From positions 1-41,287 of the forward strand of contig CALJEL010000010.1 in NCBI GenBank assembly GCA_938074335.1: DNA of 41,287 nucleotides. Direction: 5' to 3'. This DNA is from an uncultured bacterium. GTDB taxonomy: Bacteria > Nitrospirota > Thermodesulfovibrionia > Thermodesulfovibrionales > CALJEL01. Below the pieces are notes generated by a model. That model saw only the letters and a list, made by a program, of their open reading frames with translations. It ran no database searches and was not told the origin of the DNA. Shown here one piece after another: positions 31,188-39,529 of the stretch (position 1 is its first letter; every line of letters starts with the position of its first letter). Position numbers and translations under genes: made by a program.

Positions 31188-32522
31188 TTATCCAGGCTGG
31201 GACTTTATTGCATATTTCTTCAACTTCAGATAAAGGGTCTTTCTGTCGATACCAAGGATCTGACTTGCCTTAGACTGATTCCATCCTGTCTCGGCAAGGA
31301 CCTTAAGAATATGGCTCCTTTCGATCTCATCAAGGGAATTGAGAGAACCACTCTCTTTCTGGTATGCCTGTGTTATAGATATATCTTCTGGTCTGATTAA
31401 GCCTGTATCAGAAAGTATAACAGCCCTTTCAATGATATTTTCAAGTTCCCTTACATTTCCAGGCCAGTGATAAGAATTAAGGATCTCCATGGCCTCATCA
31501 CTGAAGCCCTTGATGGTCTTTGAAAATTTAGTGCTGTATCTTTTTAAAAAGTATTCAGCAAGCAGTGGTATATCTTCCCTCCTTTCCCTCAATGGAGGTA
31601 TCCTTATGTTTATCACATTAAGCCTGTAGTAAAGGTCTTCTCTGAATTCGTTCTTTGCGATCAGCTCCTGTATATTCCTGTTTGTTGCTGCTATGATCCT
31701 CACATCTGCATAGAGGGTCTTGTTGCCTCCAACCCTTCTGAACTCTCCTGAATCAAGGAACCTCAGGAGTTTTGCCTGAAGGCCCTGAGGCATCTCTCCT
31801 ATTTCATCAAGAAAAAGTGTACCCTTTGAGGCCACCTCCACTATGCCATATTTTGTCTTATAGGCATTTGTAAAGGCTCCTTTCTCATAACCAAAAAGCT
31901 CTGCCTCCATAAGATTTTCAGTGAGATTTGCGCAGTTGAGGGCAAGAAATGGTGCATCCCTCCTCAGGCTATTCTGCCATATAAGCCTTGCCACTATCTC
32001 TTTACCCGTACCTGTTTCACCCTCTATGAGTACCGGAGAATCTATGGTGGATATTTTCATTATAAGCTGGTATATCTCTGACATCCTCTTGCTCCTGAAG
32101 ACGAAATCTCTGACCCGTCCTTTGAGCAGCTCCTGATGCAGGGCCTCACTTTTTATTTTGAGACTTCTATATTCATAGGCCTTTTCAATTAAAATTATAA
32201 GTTCATCAAGTTTATATGGCTTTGTGACAAAATCAAAGGCTCCATGCTTCATTGCCAGAACAGCATTTTCAACTGTTGCCTTACCTGTGAGGACAATGAT
32301 AGAGGGTGAATAAGGATCATTCTTTAATCTTTTAAGGAATTCTATCCCATCCAGTCCTGGCATCACAAGATCAAGCAGGATCACATCAAAAGAGTCTTTC
32401 TGGAGAAGCTCAAGACCTTCCTTTCCATCGCAGGCCTCGGTATAAAATCCCTTTCTTGAAAGCTCCTTTTTGAGTATCCTTCTGATGGGCTCCTCATCAT
32501 CAATAACAAGTATTCTTATCAT
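31188..32522 (-). CDS. NtrC-type sigma54 response regulator adjacent to the methyltransferase genes
   Basis: 444 residues. The receiver has Asp51 (FDVILLDLVMPGLDG). The AAA+ domain has GETGTGKE (168-175) and the sigma54-contact loop as GAFTNA (215-220) rather than GAFTGA. FREDLYYRLNVINIRIPPLRER follows. The Fis-type DNA-binding end is NQSKASQILGIDRKTLYLKLKKY. It overlaps the upstream kinase gene by 23 bases. With sigma54 promoters 36 and 1,115 bases downstream of its stop, it is the obvious activator of metF and the methyltransferase/CoM operon. Confidence 0.93.
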   Translation of the reverse strand: MIRILVIDDEEPIRRILKKELSRKGFYTEACDGKEGLELLQKDSFDVILLDLVMPGLDGIEFLKRLKNDPYSPSIIVLTGKATVENAVLAMKHGAFDFVTKPYKLDELIILIEKAYEYRSLKIKSEALHQELLKGRVRDFVFRSKRMSEIYQLIMKISTIDSPVLIEGETGTGKEIVARLIWQNSLRRDAPFLALNCANLTENLMEAELFGYEKGAFTNAYKTKYGIVEVASKGTLFLDEIGEMPQGLQAKLLRFLDSGEFRRVGGNKTLYADVRIIAATNRNIQELIAKNEFREDLYYRLNVINIRIPPLRERREDIPLLAEYFLKRYSTKFSKTIKGFSDEAMEILNSYHWPGNVRELENIIERAVILSDTGLIRPEDISITQAYQKESGSLNSLDEIERSHILKVLAETGWNQSKASQILGIDRKTLYLKLKKYAIKSQPG

Positions 32523-34581
32523 ACCCTTCCTCCATGGCAGGAAGTTTAATTGTTACAGTGGTTCCCTTGTTTACAGTGCTCTCCACATCAATTACACCTC
32601 CGTGTTCTTCTACTATCCTGTGGCATATGGCAAGTCCCAGGCCCGTTCCTTCGCCCACTGGTTTTGTGGTGAAAAAGGGATCAAATATCCTGTTCTTTAT
32701 ATCCTCAGGGATCCCGGGACCTGTATCACTTATTGTTATATTGACCGGTAAGGAGTTTCCTCTTAATCTATGATCAAGGATCTGATCTATTTGCGTGGTG
32801 ACCGTTATTGTACCACCTTCAGGAGTAAAATAGAGTGAATTAAGTATTATGTTCAGAAATACCTGTCTTAAACCACCAGGACTTCCATAAATCTTTGGAA
32901 GTTTGTCTTCAAGTTTCAGTTCGATATTATGTCTCAGATCCTTTGCCTTCCATTTTACAAGGAGCATAACCTCCTTGATGACCTCGTTAATATCAATCTC
33001 TCTAAATACAGAGCCTGATGGTCTTACAAATTCCAGGACACTTTGAAGTATCTCTTTACATCTGAATATCTCTTTGTGAATTATCTCCAGATATTCAGGG
33101 AAGTCCTCAAACTCTTTAAGTCTTCTCAGTCTTTCTTCCTTGCTCCGTTCCAGAAGGGCCTCTGCACAGGTTGCGATTGCTGTTAAGGGATTATTGATCT
33201 CATGGGCTATACCAGCAGCAAGTGTTCCGAGGGAGGCGAGCTTTTCTGTCTTCATAAGGTGCTGTTCGATCAGCTTTTGAGAAGTAACATCCTTCAGGTA
33301 ATGGACAATTGCATAGAGCCTGCCTTCCTCATCAATAAGCGGATAGGCCCAGAAATTAAAAAACCTTCCTCCGTGTCCCCTTAATTCTTTAAAGGAGCTT
33401 CTTCTGGTCATAAGGGTATCAAGGCAAAGACAGTCATCGCTTGCAACACCGATCCTTCCCAGTATCTCCCTGCAGTTAATACCCCTTATGCCAATATAGC
33501 TATAACCCGTTCTTGCAAGAAGTGCCTCATTGGCCCTTATTACCTTCTGGTTTCTATCCTCTATCCAGACCATGTCGGTTATTGCATCAAAGGTCCTTTC
33601 CCACTCCCTTTTTTCCCTTGTTAATTCATCAAATAAAATGGCATTTTCAAGGGCAATGGATATATGTTTAGCCACAGGCGTAAGGAGCCTGAGATGTTTT
33701 TCGGAATACATATTTTTATTCCTGCTGTCCAGGTTGAATACACCAAGGACCCTGTCCCTGTAAAGGGGGATACTTATTGTGGAGCGGATATCCTCTGCAA
33801 GGAGTTTTCTATCAAGTTCAAAGGAAATAGAGCTTTCAAGGTCATAATTTATCCATGGTCTATTATTCCTGACAACCCAGCCAGCAGAGGTCTTATCAAT
33901 GGGTGCCTTTATCCCTTTTTTAAGAACTGTATTCAACTCTGTATCAAGGGCATAGATGATAAGTTTTTCAGAACCCTCATCGTACAGAAGAAGGCTTGCC
34001 CTGTCGTATTCTAAGAACCTCCTTATTTCGGATACCATTATCCTGAATATGGTTCCAATGCTTAAGGCAGAATTTACCACCCAGCTCAGTTCATTAACAA
34101 GTTCGCCAATCTTCTGTTCTGTAATATCCTGCAGGCAGGTAATGGTCAGCCCGTCTTCAAGAGGTATGAATACCAGTTTGCCGGCAAAGATATCCATGTC
34201 CGGCTTTTTAATAAGAACCTCAGATTCCGAGAGGAATTCTATCCTTTCAAATATCTCCCATAAATACCTTGAGCAAACCTTATCCTCTGTAAGATTAAAG
34301 GTCTCTGAGCAGGAATGATTAATAGACAGAATATAGAGATCTTCATCCACCATAAAGGCAGGTATCTTGAGGATGTCAAGTATATTAAAAATATTGTTAA
34401 CGCCTCTTACCTCTACCCCATATTTTATGTTAACCTCTTTATTAAAAAAGAGGCAAGTTGCTCTGCGGTGAATCTGACAGTTGCGATACCTGAGAAAAAC
34501 ATACAGGCCTAAAAAATGCCGATAGAAATTTCCGATAGACCATTTAATAAAACTGGCAGCCTGCCAGCAGGATATCGGCAA
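32500..34581 (-). CDS. PAS-GAF-PAS sensor histidine kinase
   Basis: Soluble sensor of up to 693 residues. A first PAS (about 66-155, LKIPAFMVDEDLYILSINHS) is followed by a GAF domain (about 157-317), a second PAS (about 330-435, TDMVWIEDRNQKVIRANEAL), HisKA (LAAGIAHEINNPLTAI) and HATPase (ISDTGPGIPEDI, FDPFFTTKPVGEGTGLGLA). The N-terminal boundary is unclear. The open frame reaches TTG 34581 without a ribosome site, while a purine-rich stretch near 34400-34420 suggests a later start, possibly at a rare codon. It overlaps its partner regulator gene. The ligand is unknown; a methylated substrate or redox signal would fit. Confidence 0.88.
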   Translation of the reverse strand: MPISCWQAASFIKWSIGNFYRHFLGLYVFLRYRNCQIHRRATCLFFNKEVNIKYGVEVRGVNNIFNILDILKIPAFMVDEDLYILSINHSCSETFNLTEDKVCSRYLWEIFERIEFLSESEVLIKKPDMDIFAGKLVFIPLEDGLTITCLQDITEQKIGELVNELSWVVNSALSIGTIFRIMVSEIRRFLEYDRASLLLYDEGSEKLIIYALDTELNTVLKKGIKAPIDKTSAGWVVRNNRPWINYDLESSISFELDRKLLAEDIRSTISIPLYRDRVLGVFNLDSRNKNMYSEKHLRLLTPVAKHISIALENAILFDELTREKREWERTFDAITDMVWIEDRNQKVIRANEALLARTGYSYIGIRGINCREILGRIGVASDDCLCLDTLMTRRSSFKELRGHGGRFFNFWAYPLIDEEGRLYAIVHYLKDVTSQKLIEQHLMKTEKLASLGTLAAGIAHEINNPLTAIATCAEALLERSKEERLRRLKEFEDFPEYLEIIHKEIFRCKEILQSVLEFVRPSGSVFREIDINEVIKEVMLLVKWKAKDLRHNIELKLEDKLPKIYGSPGGLRQVFLNIILNSLYFTPEGGTITVTTQIDQILDHRLRGNSLPVNITISDTGPGIPEDIKNRIFDPFFTTKPVGEGTGLGLAICHRIVEEHGGVIDVESTVNKGTTVTIKLPAMEEGYDKNTCY

Positions 34582-34624
34582 AATAGGGATACAGGCCCTA
34601 TTGTTTCTTTCAATAGCCCCTGAA

Positions 34625-34633
34625 TGCTAAAAT
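34625..34633 (+). promoter_or_regulatory. Extended -10 just before the tolC-like gene
   Basis: TG-C-TAAAAT ends seven bases before ATG 34641, which has no ribosome site. Transcription would start at or next to the ATG, giving a leaderless mRNA. No good -35 is present at standard spacing, as is common with extended -10 promoters. Confidence 0.4.
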
Positions 34634-34640
34634 ATAATCT

Positions 34641-35951
34641 ATGCAAATAAGGACTGTCTTGATTTTTTTTCCTTTATTAATGATCTTATTCCTTGATAAT
34701 CTTCATGCCCTTACCCTTGAGGAGGCACTTGAGCTTGCAAGGCAGAATCTTCCTGAGTATAAGTCAAGATTATATCAGCGTGAATCAAGGCTCTATGAAT
34801 ACAGGGCAACCCTTTCACCATATTTTCCAGTTATTGACCTTACCCTTGCTGAGAGGAGATTTTATGTAGAGCCAGAAGACTACAGGCTTAGGAGCCTTGA
34901 GCTCAGACTGAGTTATCTTCTCTATGATGGTGGCAGGCGTTACAGTGAGAGGCTTTCTTCAAAGACACTTCTCAGTATCTCGGAGGAGGATCTGAGAGAA
35001 GCCCTTCTTAATCTTCATTATAATGTAAAGCTCAGTTTTTATAATGCCATTGCAAGGAGGGACATACTTGCCCAGAGGAAAGAGCAGTTGAAGTATGCAG
35101 AGAAGGATTACGAGGTGGCAAAGGGAAGGCATGAGCTTGGTGTTGCAAGGCTTTCTGATGTGCTTCAGGCATCTGTGAGGCTTGAGGAGGCAAGGTACAG
35201 GCTCATAGAGGCAGAAGGTGAATTGAATAAGGCACTTTCTGAGCTTAGTTCCCTTATTGGAATAACGGTAAAGGAAGATGAGCTTGAAGGAGAGCTACAT
35301 GAGCCCGAGACAATACCTGAAAAAACTTCGTTTATTGAGCTTGCAATGAATTCACCTGAGCTTAAAAGGATAGAATATCAAAAGGATCTGAGCATCTATG
35401 AAAGGACCTCTGTGAAGAGCGAGTTTTTGCCGCATCTTTATCTTGATGCAACCTATACAAAGAATTCTTCATCAGCCTCAAGATTCTATCCTGATGAGGA
35501 GAAAACCATAGGTCTGAGGCTCACATTTAATATATTTGAACTTGGAAAGTTTTTCAGATTAAAGGCAACAGGTTTATCAATAACTTCAAAAGAGGAAGAC
35601 ATAAAAGAGGTTAAGAGAAATCTGGAACTCAGGATAACAAGGTCCTATGAGGATATGGTAACAGAGCTGAGGGGGCTTGAGGTTGCAAGGGAGCAGTTGA
35701 GGTCTTCAGAGCAGAATTATGAGCAGGCCTTTGGTGAATATAAGGTGGGCAAGGCAGACATACTTTCCCTTATACAGGCAGAGTCCCTGCTTGCTCAGGC
35801 AAGGGAAAGGCTTATACTTTCAAGGCTGAATATACTGAATGCCCTGATAGCCCTTGAAAGGATTGCAGGGATACCGGGATGCCAGCTTGTCAGGTGTAAC
35901 AGCGTGGGGGTAAAGCTTGCTTTACCCCCACGAACCCCCAAAATATTGTGA
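34641..35951 (+). CDS. TolC-family outer-membrane efflux protein
   Basis: 436 residues: a signal peptide (VLIFFPLLMILFLDNLHA), then ALTLEEALELARQNLPEYKS and two long coiled-coil repeats typical of the TolC barrel-tunnel fold (YEVAKGRHELGVARLSDVLQA; YEQAFGEYKVGKADILSLIQA). It is the first of three exporter genes. The last 15 codons are altered by an inserted palindrome (35903-35932), so the C-terminus SVGVKLALPPRTPKIL is probably not ancestral. That end is variable in the family, so the protein may still work. Confidence 0.92.
   Translation: MQIRTVLIFFPLLMILFLDNLHALTLEEALELARQNLPEYKSRLYQRESRLYEYRATLSPYFPVIDLTLAERRFYVEPEDYRLRSLELRLSYLLYDGGRRYSERLSSKTLLSISEEDLREALLNLHYNVKLSFYNAIARRDILAQRKEQLKYAEKDYEVAKGRHELGVARLSDVLQASVRLEEARYRLIEAEGELNKALSELSSLIGITVKEDELEGELHEPETIPEKTSFIELAMNSPELKRIEYQKDLSIYERTSVKSEFLPHLYLDATYTKNSSSASRFYPDEEKTIGLRLTFNIFELGKFFRLKATGLSITSKEEDIKEVKRNLELRITRSYEDMVTELRGLEVAREQLRSSEQNYEQAFGEYKVGKADILSLIQAESLLAQARERLILSRLNILNALIALERIAGIPGCQLVRCNSVGVKLALPPRTPKIL
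35903..35932. repeat. Perfect 14-bp-arm palindrome in the 3' end of the tolC-like gene
   Basis: CGTGGGGGTAAAGC (35903-35916) and GCTTTACCCCCACG (35919-35932) form a perfect stem with a two-base loop. It is translated into the C-terminal tail. It looks like an inserted palindromic element and might also stabilise or terminate part of the transcript. Confidence 0.8.
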
Positions 35952-35979
35952 GGTTTAAGCTGATAGTTAAGGAGTAATT

Positions 35980-37179
35980 ATGAAGAAGAGGATTCTCGTT
36001 GTAGCTATTATTGTAGCAGCTTTAGCCGGGGTTATATTTTTGAGACCTTTATTTATTAAAGAAGGGGTAAAGGTTCTTGAGACAACCACTGTAAAGAGGG
36101 GAGATATAAAGGGAGTCCTTGTGGAGACAGGGATTATAAAGCCTCAGGTGGGTGCTGTTGTGAAGACTGGCACAAGGGCAACAGGCACTATAACAAAACT
36201 CTATGTAAAGATTGGTGACAGGGTAAGGAAGGGTCAGCTCATTGCCCTTATTGATGACAGGGAGATAAGGGAGCAGATTGCCCAGTCAAGGGCAGCACTT
36301 GCCCGTCAGGAAAATACCATGAGACAGATAGAGCTCACCTACCCTCAGAGGATCAGGGAGGCAAGGGCAAATTATGAATATGCAAGACTCAATTACGAGA
36401 GAGAACAGGAATTATTGAAGAGACAGTTCACGACAAAGGAATCTGTTGACAGGGCAAAAAAGGAGCTGGAGATTGCAGAGGCAAATCTGAAAAGATTACA
36501 GGATGAATATGAGACCCAGCTCAGCATTACAAAGGCATCTATAGAGGAGATAAAGGCGCAGATCAATCAGCAGGAGACAAGGCTCTCCTATACAAGGATA
36601 TATTCTCCCATAGATGGAATTGTCTCTGATGTTACCATTCAGGAAGGAGAGACCGTTGTTGCAGGCCTTCAGGTGGCAAATCTCATAACGGTCTTTGATC
36701 CCCTGAGTCTTGAGATGTGGATATATGTTGATGAGGCTGACATAGGAAGGGTAAAAACAGGCCAGGCTGTGGAATTCTCTGTTGATACCCTTCCTGATAG
36801 GTCTTTCCATGGCAGGATTGAAAAGATCTATCCCCAGCCTGTTGTGAAGGACAATATTGTCTATTATCTTGCCATAGTAAAGGTATCAAGGCAGGATGCA
36901 CAGTATCTCAGGCCTGAGATGACAACACATGTAAGGATTACCTTTGATGAAAAGAAGGATGTCCTTGTGGTGCCAAATTCTGCCATAAAATTTGAAGAAG
37001 GAAGGCAGATTGTTTATAAGTTAACAGGGCAGGGCACTGTGGAAAAGATTCCGGTAAAGATTGGTCTGAGGAATGAAGAGATTACAGAGATAATCTCAGG
37101 ATTAAAAGAAGGTGACAGGGTTGCAACAAAGATAATCCTTCCTTTAAAGGCAAAACCCGAGCAGAGGCAGCTTAGATAG
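35980..37179 (+). CDS. MacA/HlyD-type periplasmic adaptor protein
   Basis: 399 residues with an N-terminal membrane anchor (ILVVAIIVAALAGVIFL), a lipoyl half (GTITKLYVKIGDRVRKGQLIALID), a long coiled-coil hairpin (about 95-200), the second lipoyl half (YSPIDGIVSDVTIQEGETV), and beta-barrel and membrane-proximal domains. It joins an inner-membrane ABC transporter to the TolC-like channel. Ribosome site AAGGAG; the ATPase gene follows after two bases. Confidence 0.94.
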   Translation: MKKRILVVAIIVAALAGVIFLRPLFIKEGVKVLETTTVKRGDIKGVLVETGIIKPQVGAVVKTGTRATGTITKLYVKIGDRVRKGQLIALIDDREIREQIAQSRAALARQENTMRQIELTYPQRIREARANYEYARLNYEREQELLKRQFTTKESVDRAKKELEIAEANLKRLQDEYETQLSITKASIEEIKAQINQQETRLSYTRIYSPIDGIVSDVTIQEGETVVAGLQVANLITVFDPLSLEMWIYVDEADIGRVKTGQAVEFSVDTLPDRSFHGRIEKIYPQPVVKDNIVYYLAIVKVSRQDAQYLRPEMTTHVRITFDEKKDVLVVPNSAIKFEEGRQIVYKLTGQGTVEKIPVKIGLRNEEITEIISGLKEGDRVATKIILPLKAKPEQRQLR

Positions 37180-37181
37180 TC

Positions 37182-37850
37182 ATGACCCTTGAGCCACTCT
37201 GCATTTTGACTGATATAAAGAAGACCTATCATGTTGGAGAGATTAATGTTGAAGTCCTGAGAGGCATTAATCTTGAGATAAAAAGGGGTGAATTTATTGC
37301 CATAATGGGGGCCTCTGGTTCAGGAAAGACAACCCTTCTTAACATAATAGGCTGTCTTGACAGGCCAACCTCTGGAAGGTATATCCTTGCAGGAAAAGAG
37401 GTCTCAGCACTCACTGATGAGGAACTATCAGAGATAAGAAACAGGCACATTGGTTTTGTATTTCAGAATTTTTATCTCCTGCCTTATGCCACTGTCCTTG
37501 AGAATGTGCTTCTGCCAACATTATACAGAAGTTCAGGTTCTTCTCATGATGCAATGGAGATCCTTAGACTCGTGGGGCTTTCTGACAGGGCAAGGTTCAA
37601 GCCAAATCAGCTTTCTGGAGGACAGCAGCAGAGGGTTGCCATTGCAAGGGCATTGATAAATGACCCTGACATTATACTTGCTGATGAGCCCACTGGCCAG
37701 CTTGATAGTTCCACAGCAAAAGAGATAATGAATCTTCTCAGGGAATTAAACACCAGAGGGAAGACTATTATACTTGTCACCCACGACAATAACATTGCCT
37801 CCTATTCAAAAAAAATAATTTACATGAAGGATGGATTGATTACAGGTTAA
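37182..37850 (+). CDS. MacB/LolD-type ABC ATPase
   Basis: 222 residues with Walker A (GASGSGKTT), signature [15 protein letters not shown], Walker B ([15 protein letters not shown]) and the H-loop (ILVTHD). This is the ATPase of MacAB/Lol-type exporters, whose FtsX-type permease is either fused or encoded next door. Here the gene ends at 37850 and only repeats follow, so the permease is missing locally. It may be encoded elsewhere, or may have been deleted together with the repeat insertions. Confidence 0.94.
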   Translation: MTLEPLCILTDIKKTYHVGEINVEVLRGINLEIKRGEFIAIMGASGSGKTTLLNIIGCLDRPTSGRYILAGKEVSALTDEELSEIRNRHIGFVFQNFYLLPYATVLENVLLPTLYRSSGSSHDAMEILRLVGLSDRARFKPNQLSGGQQQRVAIARALINDPDIILADEPTGQLDSSTAKEIMNLLRELNTRGKTIILVTHDNNIASYSKKIIYMKDGLITG

Positions 37851-37940
37851 TCCACGGGAAGACACTAGAAGGGAAATTTGTTTTTAGGCTCTTCACGGAA
37901 TATGGTGCAAGTATAGTGCGACAGATAGAGCAGCAGACCC

Positions 37941-37994
37941 AGTAGCACAGACATTCTTGTCTGTGGCTTACAAAGTAGTGCTACAGTGCGACAG
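37941..37994 (+). repeat. Dispersed repeat, copy 3 (54 bp) in a repeat-filled gap
   Basis: Identical over 54 bases to 173-226 (inverted), the first 39 also to 6845-6883. The surrounding 37851-38068 is filled with GTGCGACAG, GAGCAG and CTGTCG-type words and no credible gene. An open frame on the minus strand through 37865-38437 is a shadow. Confidence 0.85.
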
Positions 37995-38068
37995 TGCGAC
38001 AGACTATACAGAACCTCTCCAAAAGCTGTCGAACTGTCATTCTGTCGCTTTGTTGCTCTACTGCTCTG

Positions 38069-38077
38069 TGTTAAAAT
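38069..38077 (+). promoter_or_regulatory. Extended -10 before the deoxyhypusine-synthase-like gene
   Basis: TG-T-TAAAAT ends six bases before ATG 38084, which has no ribosome site; again a leaderless transcript is suggested. Confidence 0.4.
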
Positions 38078-38083
38078 ATTGCC

Positions 38084-39052
38084 ATGCATTACAGGCCCAT
38101 AAAGCTTGAAGGTCTCAGGACTTATTCTATTAAAAAGAGAAAGAGTAAGGTGAGAAAGGAATTCCTTGCCACTCCCTATAAAAAGGCAGGCTCCTTTAAG
38201 GACTTTATTGATGGTCTTCCTGATATTCTTCAGGCAAGGGCAGTGAGGGAGCTTGCAAGGGCGATTATAAAGGCAAGAAAACAGGACAGGCCTGTTGTGC
38301 TTGGAATGGGTGCCCATGTGATCAAGGTGGGACTTTCTCCTGTGATTAATGACCTTATCAATAAAGATATAATCACAGCCATTGCCACGAATGGTGCATG
38401 CATTATTCATGACTTTGAACTCAGTTATGCAGGCCATACATCAGAGGATGTTCATGAAGAGATAAAGACAGGTATGTTTGGAATGGCTAAGGAGACAGGC
38501 CTTTATCTCAACATGGCAATAAAAAGGGGTGCAAGAAGGGGTATAGGCATTGGAAGGGCAGTTGGGGAGATGATAGAAAAGAAGGGATTTACTTACAAAG
38601 AATTAAGCATATTCAGGACTGCCTACCTGAAGGATATCCCTGCAACAGTCCATGTTGCCATAGGAACAGATATAATACACATGCATCGGTCTGCTGATGG
38701 TGCTGCCATAGGAAAGGCAAGCCTCTTAGACTTCAGGCTTTTTACATCAGTGGTCTCAGAGCTTGAAGGTGGTGTCTATATAAATCTCGGTTCAGCTGTT
38801 ATTATGCCAGAGGTCTTTTTGAAGGCCCTTACAATTGCAAGAAATCTCGGGCACAGGGTGGAGAATATTACCACTGCAAATATGGACTTTATACAGCATT
38901 ACAGACCCCGTGAGAATGTCCTTGTAAGACCGACAAATCTTGGTGGACGATATTTTGCCATTACAGGTCATCATGAGATAATGTTTCCATTACTTGCAGC
39001 CATGATAATAGAGGAACTTGAAGGGAGTTTTTTCGATGACTCCAAGGGTTGA
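38084..39052 (+). CDS. Conserved protein, possibly deoxyhypusine-synthase-like
   Basis: 322 residues, soluble, no signal peptide. Repeated glycine-rich nucleotide-type loops are seen: VVLGMGAHVIKVGLSPVIND, IATNGACIIHDFELSYAGHTSEDV and GTDIIHMHRSADGAAIGKAS. The alternation of strands and helices and the NGACIIHDFE/GHTSEDV segment recall deoxyhypusine-synthase-fold proteins, but the catalytic lysine context of true deoxyhypusine synthases is not recognisable. I cannot assign a reaction. A ferredoxin gene overlaps its 3' end by 17 bases, suggesting a redox-linked role. Confidence 0.6.
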   Translation: MHYRPIKLEGLRTYSIKKRKSKVRKEFLATPYKKAGSFKDFIDGLPDILQARAVRELARAIIKARKQDRPVVLGMGAHVIKVGLSPVINDLINKDIITAIATNGACIIHDFELSYAGHTSEDVHEEIKTGMFGMAKETGLYLNMAIKRGARRGIGIGRAVGEMIEKKGFTYKELSIFRTAYLKDIPATVHVAIGTDIIHMHRSADGAAIGKASLLDFRLFTSVVSELEGGVYINLGSAVIMPEVFLKALTIARNLGHRVENITTANMDFIQHYRPRENVLVRPTNLGGRYFAITGHHEIMFPLLAAMIIEELEGSFFDDSKG

Positions 39053-39227
39053 TGAGGAAAAGTGCATAGGCTGTGGCACCTGTCAGGAGATCTGCCCTGC
39101 GGTATTTTTTGTTGATGAGACCACAGGCAAATCAAGGGTTGTTGATCCTGATGGTTGTGATTATGCAGGATGCTGTGAGGCAGCAGCAGAGAACTGCCCG
39201 GTTGAGGCAATCACACTTGAGGATTAA
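39036..39227 (+). CDS. Single-cluster [4Fe-4S] ferredoxin
   Basis: 63 residues from ATG 39036 (GGGAG site). CIGCGTCQEICP supplies the first cysteines and CCEAAAENCPVEAITLE the closing pair, the pattern of monocluster bacterial ferredoxins, where two remaining cysteines may form a disulfide. Overlap with the preceding gene indicates a shared mRNA. It ends nine bases from a convergent minus-strand gene. Confidence 0.92.
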   Translation: MTPRVDEEKCIGCGTCQEICPAVFFVDETTGKSRVVDPDGCDYAGCCEAAAENCPVEAITLED

Positions 39228-39236
39228 CCAGATTCC

Positions 39237-39521
39237 TTATTTCTGGAGCTTCTGCTCAAGGGCAAAGTTATATAAGTCCCTGCACATCTGAAGCCTCTTT
39301 AAATAGACCCTCCTTGTGCTATCATCTTCAAGTCCTTCTATAATAGTCCTGAGCTTATCACACCTTGATATTAATTCTCTCAATTCATCAATGCTGAGAG
39401 CCATTACATCCGCAGTCTTTGAGCATATCTCCTCATATTCCTTCTTCCAGTCCTGTGCGAGGGTGATTGAAAAAAAGGAGATTAAGAAAATCAGCAGGAA
39501 AAGAGATATTACCTTCTTCAT
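39237..39521 (-). CDS. Small exported helical protein
   Basis: 94 residues from ATG 39521 (TAGGAGGAAT site). A signal peptide (VISLFLLIFLISFFSITLA) is followed by a charged helical domain with three cysteines (EEICSK, LISRCDK, LQMCRDL). No CxxCH motif and no family recognised. It follows the cytochrome gene after eight bases, so it may assist that periplasmic cytochrome pair. Confidence 0.75.
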   Translation of the reverse strand: MKKVISLFLLIFLISFFSITLAQDWKKEYEEICSKTADVMALSIDELRELISRCDKLRTIIEGLEDDSTRRVYLKRLQMCRDLYNFALEQKLQK

Positions 39522-39529
39522 TATTCCTC

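Noticed and set aside
34554-34569. GG-N10-GC pattern resembling a sigma54 promoter before the tolC-like gene
   Set aside because: The -12 box reads CAGC instead of TTGC, and it is part of a short palindrome; the match is limited to dinucleotide spacing.
37865-38437. Minus-strand 190-codon open frame over the repeat gap
   Set aside because: It spans repeats and the antisense of a well-supported gene and shows no recognisable protein features.
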